NCBI RefSeq assembly: GCF_900142015.1
Contig: NZ_FQZN01000014.1
Coordinates: 1-64,000, forward strand
DNA: 64,000 bases
Direction of reading: 5' to 3'
DNA from: Bacteroides stercorirosoris
GTDB lineage: Bacteria; Bacteroidota; Bacteroidia; Bacteroidales; Bacteroidaceae
The notes under the pieces are model-generated. The model was given only the letters and a program-made list of their open reading frames with translations, made no database searches and was not told the DNA's origin. The translations under genes were made by a program, and so were the position numbers. Numbering within the stretch: position 1 is the stretch's first letter; every line of letters starts with the position of its first letter. This document shows, piece by piece, positions 1 to 8,151 of this stretch.

Positions 1-60
1 TTTAGGGGAGTCGGAGATATACCATTCTTTATTTTTAGATTATGCAAACTGACAGCGTAA
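1..60 (+). pseudogene. Transposase C-terminus, first copy (cut by window edge)
   Basis: Frame 1 reads FRGVGDIPFFIFRLCKLTA and then stops at 58-60. It matches the last residues of the second copy at 189-248, which ends KLTV. The rest of this gene lies before the window, so it could be intact there. It probably belongs to a DDE transposase of the ISL3 group. Confidence 0.6.
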
Positions 61-95
61 ATTTAACATACCCACAGGGTTTTCGGACTGACCCC

Positions 96-248
96 TATTA
101 TGAAACAATACTAAACTATTTTGTTAACAGGGAAACAAATGCATTTGCTGAATCATTCAATGCAAAAATTAAAGCGTTCAGAGCACAGTTTAGGGGAGTC
201 GGAGATATACCATTCTTTATTTTTAGATTATGCAAACTAACAGTGTAG
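96..248 (+). pseudogene. Transposase C-terminal fragment, second copy
   Basis: About 50 codons are open from base 96 to a TAG at 246-248. The peptide contains NRETNAFAESFNAKIKAF, typical of the C-terminal part of ISL3-type DDE transposases, which includes the last acidic catalytic residue. No start codon or upstream catalytic region is present, because the terminal motif of the preceding copy abuts it at 95/96. An ATG at 42 lies in the same frame but falls inside the first copy's tail and is not a plausible gene start. It is a non-functional remnant. Confidence 0.6.
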
Positions 249-309
249 ATTTAACATAACCACAGGGTTTTCGGACTGACCCGGTTTTCGGACTGACCCC
301 AGATTAGCG

Positions 310-370
310 ATGCAGTTCGGCTGCATTGGGTTACACTTGTAGGAGCGTCGCCCAACGCAGCTGCAAGTGT
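310..370. other. Two inverted repeats between the IS remnant and the tRNA terminator
   Basis: ATGCAG-TTCGG-CTGCAT forms a small hairpin near 310-326. The arms ACACTTGTAG and CTGCAAGTGT at about 332-341 and 361-370 enclose an inner GCGT/ACGC pair. No U-tract follows either one, so they are not obvious terminators. The function is unknown. Confidence 0.35.
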
Positions 371-375
371 GAAAT

Positions 376-420
376 CACAAAAAAGCCTCTGCAAACTATA
401 ACTTGCAGAGGCTTTTTGTG
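376..420 (-). terminator. Rho-independent terminator after the tRNA-Arg pair
   Basis: Long arms AAGCCTCTGCAA and TTGCAGAGGCTT enclose a short loop, with an A-tract on the plus strand that becomes a U-tract on the minus-strand transcript. It lies directly downstream of the second-transcribed tRNA. Confidence 0.8.
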
Positions 421-492
421 ATCGCGACAGGATTCAAACCTGTAACCGGCTGATCCGTAGTCAGCTACTCTATTCAGTTGAGCTACGCGACC
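419..492 (-). tRNA. tRNA-Arg (anticodon ACG), downstream copy
   Basis: The minus strand folds as a standard cloverleaf. The acceptor GGTCGCG pairs with CGCGATC (one G-U), followed by discriminator A. The anticodon stem GCTGA/TCAGC carries the loop CTACGGA, so the anticodon is ACG. The T-arm contains GGTTTGAATCC. CCA is not encoded. It differs from the neighbouring copy only in a few acceptor-stem bases. Confidence 0.93.
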
Positions 493-509
493 TTGTTTAT
501 CAAAAAGTG

Positions 510-583
510 TGACCGCGACAGGATTCAAACCTGTAACCGGCTGATCCGTAGTCAGCTACTCTATTCAGTTGAGCTACGCGGCC
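510..583 (-). tRNA. tRNA-Arg (anticodon ACG), upstream copy
   Basis: The cloverleaf is the same as in the copy at 419-492, with acceptor GGCCGCG/CGCGGTC and loop CTACGGA. The 17-base spacer indicates one transcript from the promoter at about 601-631. Two tandem ACG tRNAs suggest a gene-dosage duplication. Confidence 0.93.
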
Positions 584-600
584 TTTTTGTTTAACGGGTG

Positions 601-631
601 CAAAGATACGGACTTTTTTTGAAACTGCAAG
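601..631 (-). promoter_or_regulatory. Promoter of the tRNA-Arg pair
   Basis: The minus strand carries TATCTTTG (601-608), a perfect Bacteroidetes -7 box. CTTG at 628-631, 19 bases upstream, is a near-consensus -33 element. The first tRNA starts at 583, close to the predicted start site. Confidence 0.6.
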
Positions 632-658
632 TTTTACACAAACTTTTTTTGAAGAAAT

Positions 659-2950
659 TTATTCGATGAAACGGTAATTAAACAGTTGCCAACCGATACT
701 CAAGCCCACATTCCACTCCCTTTTCGGTGAGCTATAATGATTTACATAAGCAGAGATCGCCCCGAAAGGCAATTGGCAAATAACAGAAACTTCTCCCATA
801 TATTCTATCTTCGAAAAAGCTTTTCCATAAAATGCCTTGTTTTGCGTATTCTTTTCAATCGGGAAAATAGGTATAAAACCGTAAAACTCTCCTCTTATAT
901 GAAACATATCATTGAAAACAAACATCGGCTTAATACCGGCAGCCAAAAACTGATTAGCACGAAAAGCTTCATTATACATCAATTTACTGTGCGGAGTTGG
1001 TGAAAATTCTGCTGCCTGCATCATGGTTGCCGTAAAATTCTCCGAGAAGTTCTTTGATGAATACAATGCCTCTGCCATCCACCCAAGCACAAATTTGGGT
1101 GCCATACTATGGTAAGCCTCTTTCATGTATGAAATTTGCAACCATGATTGTCGCTCCTGGGTAGTAGCCAATTCCGTAGGATTTCCCGGTGTATATCTTT
1201 CTTTTCCTGTAAATATCTGGGCTATCAGTTTTTCATTATATCCTTTTGTTGCATATTGACGCGCATTTAACGTACTGCCATAAAAACTGATAGAACCACC
1301 CATAAGCCTATAGACACTTCTGTCTGAATGATCCTCCTCAAAATTAATCACGCTGGACTGAAAATAATTATCTTGTAGTTTTCCGATACCAAAACCAAAT
1401 TCCGCCCTTTTATTCGACAAAAATGGTAGAGCTATTATCATCTTCAGAAAACGTTCATCCTTTGAGTTAAAGGAGGGTTTATCATTTTTAGAGAACAGCT
1501 TATCTTTCTTATAATAATCGAAAGTGCTGATAGATGCAATAAGCCGGTATGATGTAGGGATATGCGTAGGTAAATCTATACGAGCCATTAATTGAGCATT
1601 ATTATAAACTTTACCCAATTGTCCGTCAAACGTAAATTCTTTAGCATAATAATTAAGATTCTGATATCCTAATCCCAGATAAATCTGATTAGAACTCGTT
1701 GTAGACACACTGCCACCCAGCCGAACAGAAAAATTATCTTCCATCTTAACTTTCAGGTGTAGGTCGTACATGTCCGTTTCTTCATTGAATACCGCTTTCG
1801 GGATAATTTCGGAAATCATGTTATCGGCCAGCAAACGGAAATATCCACGTTTCATATCCTCGTAAGTGAATGGTTCATCTTCTTCATCATGAAATTCTTT
1901 TTGGATATAAGCCTGTTGCTGCGGATTAGCTCCCTGAATATAAATCTTCTGAAAATAGAGTTGCGGCAGATTGCTACGATAAACTAAACGTCGTAAACGC
2001 ACATTGTCGGCATTCACTCTACGATGAATACGGCTTTTAATAGAATCCATCATACTAACCGTGCGATTGTAGCCAATATCATGAAGTTCCTGAAGCCGGT
2101 CGAAATCGAGCAAATTCACATCATCATACTTGAAAGTCATGAGAATACCGACAGAATCCGGAATAGAATAATCCGTTTTCTGCATCACCATGTTTTCAAT
2201 TTGGCTCATGAGGTCATTCTCTTTGGGCTTGGAAGGGTTGGCTGCAACAACACTACCGATAATGATATCCGGATGAAAATCATCCCGCATCACATCAGTA
2301 GGGAAATTATTATAAATTCCACCATCATAGGCCAATACGCTGTCTATCTCAATAGGCTTGAAAACAAACGGAAAGCTCATTGAAGCACGAACCGCATCAC
2401 CCAAATCACCTTTCCCCAACACAATCTGCCGCTTATTGTACACATCAGAAGCTATGCACCGGAAAGGCACAAAAAGCTTATCAAAATCACCATCACATGC
2501 GGCTGTAGCACGGGCAAACAGTTCCACAAAAACCAGATTCATCTGAATGGGATTAACCATACTGGTCGGCAACTGTGGCTTAACGTTCAAAGAATCTTTA
2601 AAATCAAAACGGATATTAAAAAACTCCGGGGTAGGAAGGTTCTTCTTGAAATAATAGGCATATTTCGGCTCTACCTTTCCCGAATACCAACGCTTAAAGT
2701 CTTCTGAACGTAGCAAAGCCTCCATGTCGTCAGGAGAATATCCCATAGCATAGAGTGAGCCAATTATGGCTCCCATGGATGTACCGGTAATATAGTCAAT
2801 GGGGATGTTATTCTCTTCCAAAGCCCGAATGATACCAATATGCGTCATACCTTTCGCACCACCGCCACTCAAAACAAGCCCCACTTTCTGGGCTTGCAAC
2901 ACAGGCAGCAACAAGACACAAAACGATAAAAGCAAAAGAATCCTTTTCAT
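659..2950 (-). CDS. Patatin-like phospholipase with BamA-type outer-membrane barrel
   Basis: This is an outer-membrane protein of 763 residues with a signal peptide (cleavage near AQ-K22). The patatin lipase domain covers about residues 22-320. It has the oxyanion motif GGGAKG (29-34), the nucleophile motif GTSMG with Ser58, and the catalytic DGG near residue 210. A POTRA-like segment follows at about 330-410, and the last 350 residues look like beta-barrel strands. This architecture is that of patatin type Vd autotransporters (the PlpD/FplA group), which display or secrete a phospholipase A. The gene stands alone, downstream of the htpG terminator and upstream of the tRNA promoter. The substrate cannot be told from the sequence. 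Confidence 0.85.
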   Translation of the reverse strand: MKRILLLLSFCVLLLPVLQAQKVGLVLSGGGAKGMTHIGIIRALEENNIPIDYITGTSMGAIIGSLYAMGYSPDDMEALLRSEDFKRWYSGKVEPKYAYYFKKNLPTPEFFNIRFDFKDSLNVKPQLPTSMVNPIQMNLVFVELFARATAACDGDFDKLFVPFRCIASDVYNKRQIVLGKGDLGDAVRASMSFPFVFKPIEIDSVLAYDGGIYNNFPTDVMRDDFHPDIIIGSVVAANPSKPKENDLMSQIENMVMQKTDYSIPDSVGILMTFKYDDVNLLDFDRLQELHDIGYNRTVSMMDSIKSRIHRRVNADNVRLRRLVYRSNLPQLYFQKIYIQGANPQQQAYIQKEFHDEEDEPFTYEDMKRGYFRLLADNMISEIIPKAVFNEETDMYDLHLKVKMEDNFSVRLGGSVSTTSSNQIYLGLGYQNLNYYAKEFTFDGQLGKVYNNAQLMARIDLPTHIPTSYRLIASISTFDYYKKDKLFSKNDKPSFNSKDERFLKMIIALPFLSNKRAEFGFGIGKLQDNYFQSSVINFEEDHSDRSVYRLMGGSISFYGSTLNARQYATKGYNEKLIAQIFTGKERYTPGNPTELATTQERQSWLQISYMKEAYHSMAPKFVLGWMAEALYSSKNFSENFTATMMQAAEFSPTPHSKLMYNEAFRANQFLAAGIKPMFVFNDMFHIRGEFYGFIPIFPIEKNTQNKAFYGKAFSKIEYMGEVSVICQLPFGAISAYVNHYSSPKREWNVGLSIGWQLFNYRFIE

Positions 2951-3064
2951 ACTTTAAACTCCCGAGCTGAAAAATAAATATTATTAAAGCTCAAATATAT
3001 GCAATTGTTTCGAAATTGAACGTATCCAACGCCGAAAAACAAGTAATCCTACACAAATTATACG

Positions 3065-3104
3065 AAAAAAGGAGCATTACAACTCCCTAAAGTTGCAATG
3101 CTCC
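3065..3104 (-). terminator. Rho-independent terminator of htpG
   Basis: The minus strand has a 14-bp stem, GGAGCATTGCAACT with AGTTGTAATGCTCC, followed by six T. It lies 30 bases after the htpG stop codon. Confidence 0.85.
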
Positions 3105-3135
3105 CAACATATAAATTGTGATTAAAGGGCGTATA

Positions 3136-5181
3136 TTAGATAAGCTCAATACTTCTCTTCACAAAATTGTTCAAAGCTTCACCTTTTAACATGCCGTTTT
3201 GCAGCAATGCCAAGTCAATCAACTGACGAACAACTTTATTCTTAGCAGCATATCCGGCAAAAACGTCATCTTTCTTTGTTTTCAATTCTTCCCACTTCTT
3301 ATCCAAATCATTTACTTCATCCTTCTCAGCTGTAGGAATTTCTTCTTCTTTTTTATCTTTTTGCTTGTCTTTCAACTCATTGCGACGTTTGTTCACATCA
3401 TTCATTTCCTTCTGGATAGGAGTTATAACAGAATCGCATTCTTTTTCTTCGTCAGCAAGAACTTCTTTCACTAATTTATGGTCAGAGTTCAGCACCAAAT
3501 TGAACATATCAGGCATCTCGCCATAGAAACTCATACCAGCTTGAATATTAGCCATTTCTTTCATACGACGCATATATTCACTTTGAGTTATCATCACCGG
3601 AGAAGAATTTTCCCCCAAAGCCTGTGCAGTAATGTTAAACTCAACCTTCTCCAATTTCGGCAACTGGCTCTTGAACACAGCAGAAAGAGCTTCTTGTTTA
3701 CCGGCTTCTAAGGTTTCACTTTTTTTATCTTCTTTGACAATCAAATTGTCAATAACATCGCTATCCACACGAGTAAAACGGGATTTTTCAAATTTCTGTT
3801 CGAGCATACTCACTAAAGCAATATCAAGTTGCCCATCCATTAGCAATACGCTATATCCCTTATTCTTAGCTGCTTCAATATAGCTGAATTGCTCATCTTT
3901 ATGATTTGCATATAAATAGATCAGATTTCCATCCTTATCCGTTTGGTTGTCTTTGATAAGTTTCTGATACTCCTCAAATGTATAGCATTTGCCATCCGTA
4001 TCGGTGAAAAGGGAGAAATCTTTTGCTCTGTCATAGAAATCTTCTTGGGTGAGCATTCCATAATTGATGAAGATTTTCAAATCATTCCACTTTTCTTCAA
4101 ACTGCTTTCTGTCATTTTTGAAGATAGATTGCAGACGATCAGACACTTTCTTTGTAATATACGTAGAAATTTTCTTCACGTTAGAGTCGCTCTGAAGATA
4201 AGAACGAGATACATTCAACGGAATATCCGGAGAATCGAGCACACCATGCAACAGAGTCAAAAAGTCAGGAACGATACCTTCTACAGAGTCTGTAACGTAT
4301 ACTTGATTGCTGTAAAGCTGTATTTTGTTCTTATTCAATTCGATATTGCTCTTCACTTTCGGGAAGTAAAGAATACCTGTCAGATGGAAAGGATAATCTA
4401 CATTCAAGTGTATCCAGAATAAAGGCTCATCGGACATAGGATAGAGGTCACGATAGAATTTTTTATAATCTTCATCCTTCAAGTCGCTCGGTTTCAGCGT
4501 CCACAACGGATTGCTGTCGTTAATGATATTGTCCTCATCCGTCTCTACTTGCTTTCCGTCTTTCCAATCTTTCTTTTTACCGAAAGCAATAGGGATAGGC
4601 AAGAAACTGCAATACTTTTTCAGCAAAGAAGAGATACGTGCTTCTTCCAGAAATTCCTTGCTTTCATCATCAATGTAAAGCACGATATCCGTACCGCGAT
4701 CAGCTTTATCTACATTTTCGATAGTAAATTCCGGACTACCATCACAGCTCCATTTCACAGCTTGAGCACCTTCTTTATGAGACTTCGTGATTATCTCCAC
4801 TTTCTTGGCTACCATGAAAGCTGAATAGAACCCTAATCCAAAATGGCCGATAATGGCATTAGCGTCATTCTTATACTTCTCCAGGAAATCGTTGGCACCA
4901 GAGAAAGCTATCTGATTGATATACTTATCAATTTCTTCAGCCGTCAAACCGATACCACGGTCAGAAACTGTTATTGTATCTTTTCCTAATGATACATGCA
5001 CAGTCAAATTTCCAACTTCACCTTTAAACTCACCGATGGAAGCCAGGGTTTTCAACTTTTGTGTAGCATCTACAGCATTAGAAACTAATTCACGAAGAAA
5101 AATTTCATGATCACTATACAAGAACTTCTTAATAACGGGGAAAATGTTTTCAGTGGTTACCCCAATATTTCCTTTTTGCAT
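3136..5181 (-). CDS. htpG: Molecular chaperone HtpG (Hsp90)
   Basis: A cytosolic ATP-dependent chaperone of 681 residues, longer than the roughly 625 of Escherichia coli HtpG, as is usual in Bacteroidetes. The N-terminal GHKL ATPase is clear: SNAVDA near residue 35 (Mg-binding Asn), DRGIGL near 75, and GHFGLGFYSAFMV near 115. The middle domain includes NVSRSYLQ. A lysine/glutamate-rich insertion lies near residues 595-640, before the C-terminal dimerisation part. The gene is monocistronic, between its own terminator and that of clpC. No TAnnTTTG box is visible upstream, but a sigma-54-like element is (5234-5249). Confidence 0.97.
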   Translation of the reverse strand: MQKGNIGVTTENIFPVIKKFLYSDHEIFLRELVSNAVDATQKLKTLASIGEFKGEVGNLTVHVSLGKDTITVSDRGIGLTAEEIDKYINQIAFSGANDFLEKYKNDANAIIGHFGLGFYSAFMVAKKVEIITKSHKEGAQAVKWSCDGSPEFTIENVDKADRGTDIVLYIDDESKEFLEEARISSLLKKYCSFLPIPIAFGKKKDWKDGKQVETDEDNIINDSNPLWTLKPSDLKDEDYKKFYRDLYPMSDEPLFWIHLNVDYPFHLTGILYFPKVKSNIELNKNKIQLYSNQVYVTDSVEGIVPDFLTLLHGVLDSPDIPLNVSRSYLQSDSNVKKISTYITKKVSDRLQSIFKNDRKQFEEKWNDLKIFINYGMLTQEDFYDRAKDFSLFTDTDGKCYTFEEYQKLIKDNQTDKDGNLIYLYANHKDEQFSYIEAAKNKGYSVLLMDGQLDIALVSMLEQKFEKSRFTRVDSDVIDNLIVKEDKKSETLEAGKQEALSAVFKSQLPKLEKVEFNITAQALGENSSPVMITQSEYMRRMKEMANIQAGMSFYGEMPDMFNLVLNSDHKLVKEVLADEEKECDSVITPIQKEMNDVNKRRNELKDKQKDKKEEEIPTAEKDEVNDLDKKWEELKTKKDDVFAGYAAKNKVVRQLIDLALLQNGMLKGEALNNFVKRSIELI

Positions 5182-5233
5182 ATTACTTATTTATATTTTA
5201 GGTTTATATTATTAATCACTTGCCAAGCATAAT

Positions 5234-5249
5234 GCAAAAAAAATGCCAG
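5234..5249 (-). promoter_or_regulatory. Sigma-54-like promoter candidate before htpG
   Basis: The minus strand reads CTGGCATTTTTTTTGCAT. It has GG and GC separated by exactly 10 bases and a perfect TTGCA -12 element; only the CG of TGGCACG is lost. A start near 5222 would give a leader of about 40 bases before htpG. It overlaps the 3' arm and T-tract of the clpC terminator, so chance resemblance is a real alternative. Confidence 0.35.
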
Positions 5250-5268
5250 CCCATACGGACTGACATTT
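5236..5268 (-). terminator. Rho-independent terminator of clpC
   Basis: On the minus strand AATGTCAG pairs with CTGGCATT (one G-U), with an inner CC/GG pair and eight T after the stem. It lies 55 bases after the clpC stop. Confidence 0.75.
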
Positions 5269-5322
5269 TGACTGTTTATTCTAATTTATAGAATTAGGAC
5301 ATTTTCCACAAATACGGGTAGA

Positions 5323-7851
5323 CTACTTAGCTACAGCTTTGATATCCAACTCTTCCTTCTCTTCGTTCAAAGAGACTGAAATCGCATCACCCGACTTCAA
5401 TTCGGAAGAGACAATCAATTCCGAAAGTCCATCTTCCAGATAAGTCTGAATGGCACGCTTCAGAGGACGGGCACCAAACTGCACATCATACCCCTTAGAG
5501 GCCATGAATGTTTTAGCTTTAGCATCAATAACAAGCTCATAGCCAAGAGCTTCAACACGTTCAAACAAGCCTTTCAATTCAATATCGATAATCTTTTCAA
5601 TAGCCTCCAATGAAAGCTGATCGAAAGTTATAATCTCATCAATACGGTTCAGGAACTCAGGAGCAAAAGACTTGTTCAAGGCTTTTTGTATTACTCCACG
5701 AGAATATTCCTTGTCATCTGTGCGATTTTGCGCAGCAAAACCAACCCCACGGCCAAAATCCTTTAACTGGCGTGTACCAATGTTTGAAGTCATAATAACA
5801 ACCGTATTCTTAAAATCTACCGTTCTGCCATAACTGTCAGTCAAACGGCCTTCATCCATCAACTGCAACAAGATATTAAAAACATCAGGATGTGCCTTCT
5901 CGATCTCGTCTAATAGTACAATAGAATAAGGTTTACGACGTACTTTCTCTGTCAACTGGCCACCTTCTTCATATCCGACGTATCCCGGAGGTGCGCCGAC
6001 CAAACGGGAAACAGTAAATTTCTCCATGTACTCACTCATGTCTACACGTATCAGCGCATCAGTCGAACCGAACATATACTTCGCCAACTGCTTGGCTAAG
6101 TGTGTTTTTCCCACGCCGGTAGGTCCCAGGAACAAAAATGTTCCTATAGGACGATTGGGATCTTTCAAGCCGACACGACTACGTAAGATAGCTTTTGTCA
6201 CTTTCTCAATGGCCGGGTCCTGAGCTATTACTTTGGCCTGTAATTCTTCTTTCATACCTGCCAACTTAATACCTTCTGCCTGTGCCATACGCTGTACAGG
6301 CACACCCGACATCATTGACACAACATTCGCAATTTCTTCTTCGCTAACTGTCTGACGATCATCCTTCAAACGAGCTTCCCATTCTGCTTTCATCTCTTCC
6401 AAGCGCGCAGTAAACTCTTTCTCACGATCACGATAACTGGCAGCAAGTTCAAAATTTTGAGATTTCACCGCATCTGCCTTTTGCTGACGAGCTTCTTCTA
6501 TGAGTTTCTCTTGTTCTTCAATCTCTTTCGGAACAGTAATATTTGTCAGATGAACACGAGAACCTGCTTCATCCAAAGCATCAATTGCTTTATCCGGGAA
6601 GTTACGGTCGGTAATGTAGCGATCTGTCAACTTGACACATGCTTCTAAAGCATCATCCGTATAAATCACATTGTGATGATCCTCATATTTCTCTTTAATA
6701 TTTTTCAATATCTGAAAAGTTTCTTCAGCCGTAGTCGGTTCCACTATTACTTTTTGGAAACGACGTTCCAAGGCACCATCTTTCTCTATATTTTTCCGAT
6801 ATTCATCAAGAGTAGTAGCACCAATACATTGTATCTCACCACGCGCCAATGCAGGCTTCAGCATATTGGCAGCATCCATAGAACCGGCAGCAGCTCCAGC
6901 CCCCACAATCGTATGGATCTCATCAATGAACAGAATTACATTCGGATTCTTCTGCAACTCATTGATTATAGAGCGAATACGTTCTTCAAACTGTCCACGG
7001 TATTTTGTTCCCGCTACTACCGAAGCCATATCGAGCATTACCACACGTTTATCAAACAAAATACGTGATACTTTCTTCTGAACAATACGCAACGCCAACC
7101 CCTCTACAATTGCAGATTTACCGACACCAGGTTCACCAATCAATACTGGATTATTCTTTTTACGTCGACTCAAAATCTGAGCCAATCTTTCTATTTCCCG
7201 TTCACGACCTACCACGGGATCCAATCTGCCTTCTTCCGCAGCCCGGGTCATGTCCATACCAAAGTTATCCAATACCGGAGTATCGTTGGACGGTTTCTTG
7301 GATGTAGTTTGCGTAGATGATTGTGAACCAGAACTCTGGGAGGAACGCGAAGACATATTCATCTCTTCCTCCTCATCATCGTCATCCTCCGTGAATCCCA
7401 TACCTGCATTAGGACTAGCCTTCATAGAAAGCTGTTCAAACACCGACTTATAATCCACATTATTCTCTTCCAATACCGTAGCGGCCAAATTATTACCATC
7501 TTTCAAGATAGCCAGTAAGACATGTTCTGTATCAGCAGTGGCGCTCTTCAACAGACGAGCCTCTAATATACACATTTTTAATATCTTAGCTGCCATAGGA
7601 GACAATGGGATGTCTGCATCAGGCAACAAGTTATCATCTTCAATCTCTTTCAGAAAACCTTCCAGACGCTTTTTAACCCTGTTCAGGTCTATATTCAGTT
7701 TCTGTAATATTTCTATAGCTTTTCCTCCACCATCTCGCAACATGCCAAGCAGAAGATGTTCCGGACCAATATATCTATTTTTCAACCGGTTGGCTTCTTC
7801 CTTGCTATAGGTGATAATATCAGAAACTCTTTGTGAAAACTGATTATTCAT
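5323..7851 (-). CDS. clpC: Clp protease ATP-binding subunit ClpC
   Basis: An AAA+ unfoldase of 842 residues that feeds substrates to ClpP. The double Clp N-domain (about 1-145) is followed by an acidic and Ser/Gln-rich linker (about 155-190). The first ATPase has Walker A GEPGVGKS and Walker [11 protein letters not shown] short coiled M-domain (about 415-490) is of ClpC rather than ClpB size. The second ATPase has GPTGVGKT and [13 protein letters not shown]. The tripeptide VGF in [10 protein letters not shown] matches the ClpP-docking loop, which supports a protease partner over a ClpB-type disaggregase. It is transcribed divergently from gyrA, from a consensus promoter at 7894-7927, and ends at a terminator. 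Confidence 0.93.
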   Translation of the reverse strand: MNNQFSQRVSDIITYSKEEANRLKNRYIGPEHLLLGMLRDGGGKAIEILQKLNIDLNRVKKRLEGFLKEIEDDNLLPDADIPLSPMAAKILKMCILEARLLKSATADTEHVLLAILKDGNNLAATVLEENNVDYKSVFEQLSMKASPNAGMGFTEDDDDEEEEMNMSSRSSQSSGSQSSTQTTSKKPSNDTPVLDNFGMDMTRAAEEGRLDPVVGREREIERLAQILSRRKKNNPVLIGEPGVGKSAIVEGLALRIVQKKVSRILFDKRVVMLDMASVVAGTKYRGQFEERIRSIINELQKNPNVILFIDEIHTIVGAGAAAGSMDAANMLKPALARGEIQCIGATTLDEYRKNIEKDGALERRFQKVIVEPTTAEETFQILKNIKEKYEDHHNVIYTDDALEACVKLTDRYITDRNFPDKAIDALDEAGSRVHLTNITVPKEIEEQEKLIEEARQQKADAVKSQNFELAASYRDREKEFTARLEEMKAEWEARLKDDRQTVSEEEIANVVSMMSGVPVQRMAQAEGIKLAGMKEELQAKVIAQDPAIEKVTKAILRSRVGLKDPNRPIGTFLFLGPTGVGKTHLAKQLAKYMFGSTDALIRVDMSEYMEKFTVSRLVGAPPGYVGYEEGGQLTEKVRRKPYSIVLLDEIEKAHPDVFNILLQLMDEGRLTDSYGRTVDFKNTVVIMTSNIGTRQLKDFGRGVGFAAQNRTDDKEYSRGVIQKALNKSFAPEFLNRIDEIITFDQLSLEAIEKIIDIELKGLFERVEALGYELVIDAKAKTFMASKGYDVQFGARPLKRAIQTYLEDGLSELIVSSELKSGDAISVSLNEEKEELDIKAVAK

Positions 7852-7893
7852 ACTTAATATTCTCCTTCCTTATCTTAAGGTGTTACTATAATA

Positions 7894-7927
7894 CAAAGAT
7901 ACGCATTAATAATTTCTAGTACGCAAA
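7894..7927 (-). promoter_or_regulatory. clpC promoter
   Basis: The minus strand has a perfect -7 box TATCTTTG (7894-7901) and TTTG (7924-7927) 22 bases upstream, slightly wider than the usual 19-21. The leader would be about 35 bases. The rest of the 300-base gyrA-clpC spacer shows no gene. Confidence 0.6.
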
Positions 7928-8074
7928 TATATTTTCTATTTATTATTTGTTATACAAATCCCGTGCCACAGTTTAATAATCCGTTTACCAGTATCTTTTA
8001 ATACCTTATTTATATATTATAAGAACAAAGTAGACGGGAGAATGGTTCTGAAACAAAGTTTATGCGCGAAAACT

Positions 8075-8104
8075 TTTGTATGTCGTAAAAAAGCAGTACT
8101 TTAG
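8075..8104 (+). promoter_or_regulatory. gyrA promoter
   Basis: TTTG at 8075-8078 and TACTTTAG at 8097-8104, 18 bases apart, fit the Bacteroidetes consensus with one mismatch in the -7 box. The predicted start lies about 40 bases before the ATG. Confidence 0.5.
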
Positions 8105-8151
8105 CGTGGTTTTTTATGAACCAAAGTATGTATAATTAATAATCTTTTTAA

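Larger units (their letters stand above)
1..300 (+). mobile_element. Right-end remnants of two ISL3-like insertion sequences
   Basis: Two copies of the 3' end of the same transposase gene lie in tandem, each followed by the same terminal motif (GGTTTTCGGACTGACCCC at 78-95, 266-282 and 283-300). The 95 bases at 1-95 are repeated with a few changes at 189-282. The second copy begins abruptly at base 96, directly after the end of the first, so it has lost its 5' part. The family assignment rests on the C-terminal residue pattern and the GGGTCAGTCC-type end, and is an inference. The window starts inside the first copy, so its full length is unknown. Confidence 0.7.

Noticed and set aside
331..528. 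65-codon frame over the tRNA genes
   Set aside because: It reads through a tRNA-Arg gene and its terminator, and the peptide only reflects the cloverleaf sequence.
3199..5110. Several plus-strand frames of 64-159 codons opposite htpG
   Set aside because: All are antisense to the HtpG frame, without motifs or ribosome sites.
5221..5230. GCTTGGCAAG as a second -24 element before htpG
   Set aside because: No TTGC follows at the required distance.
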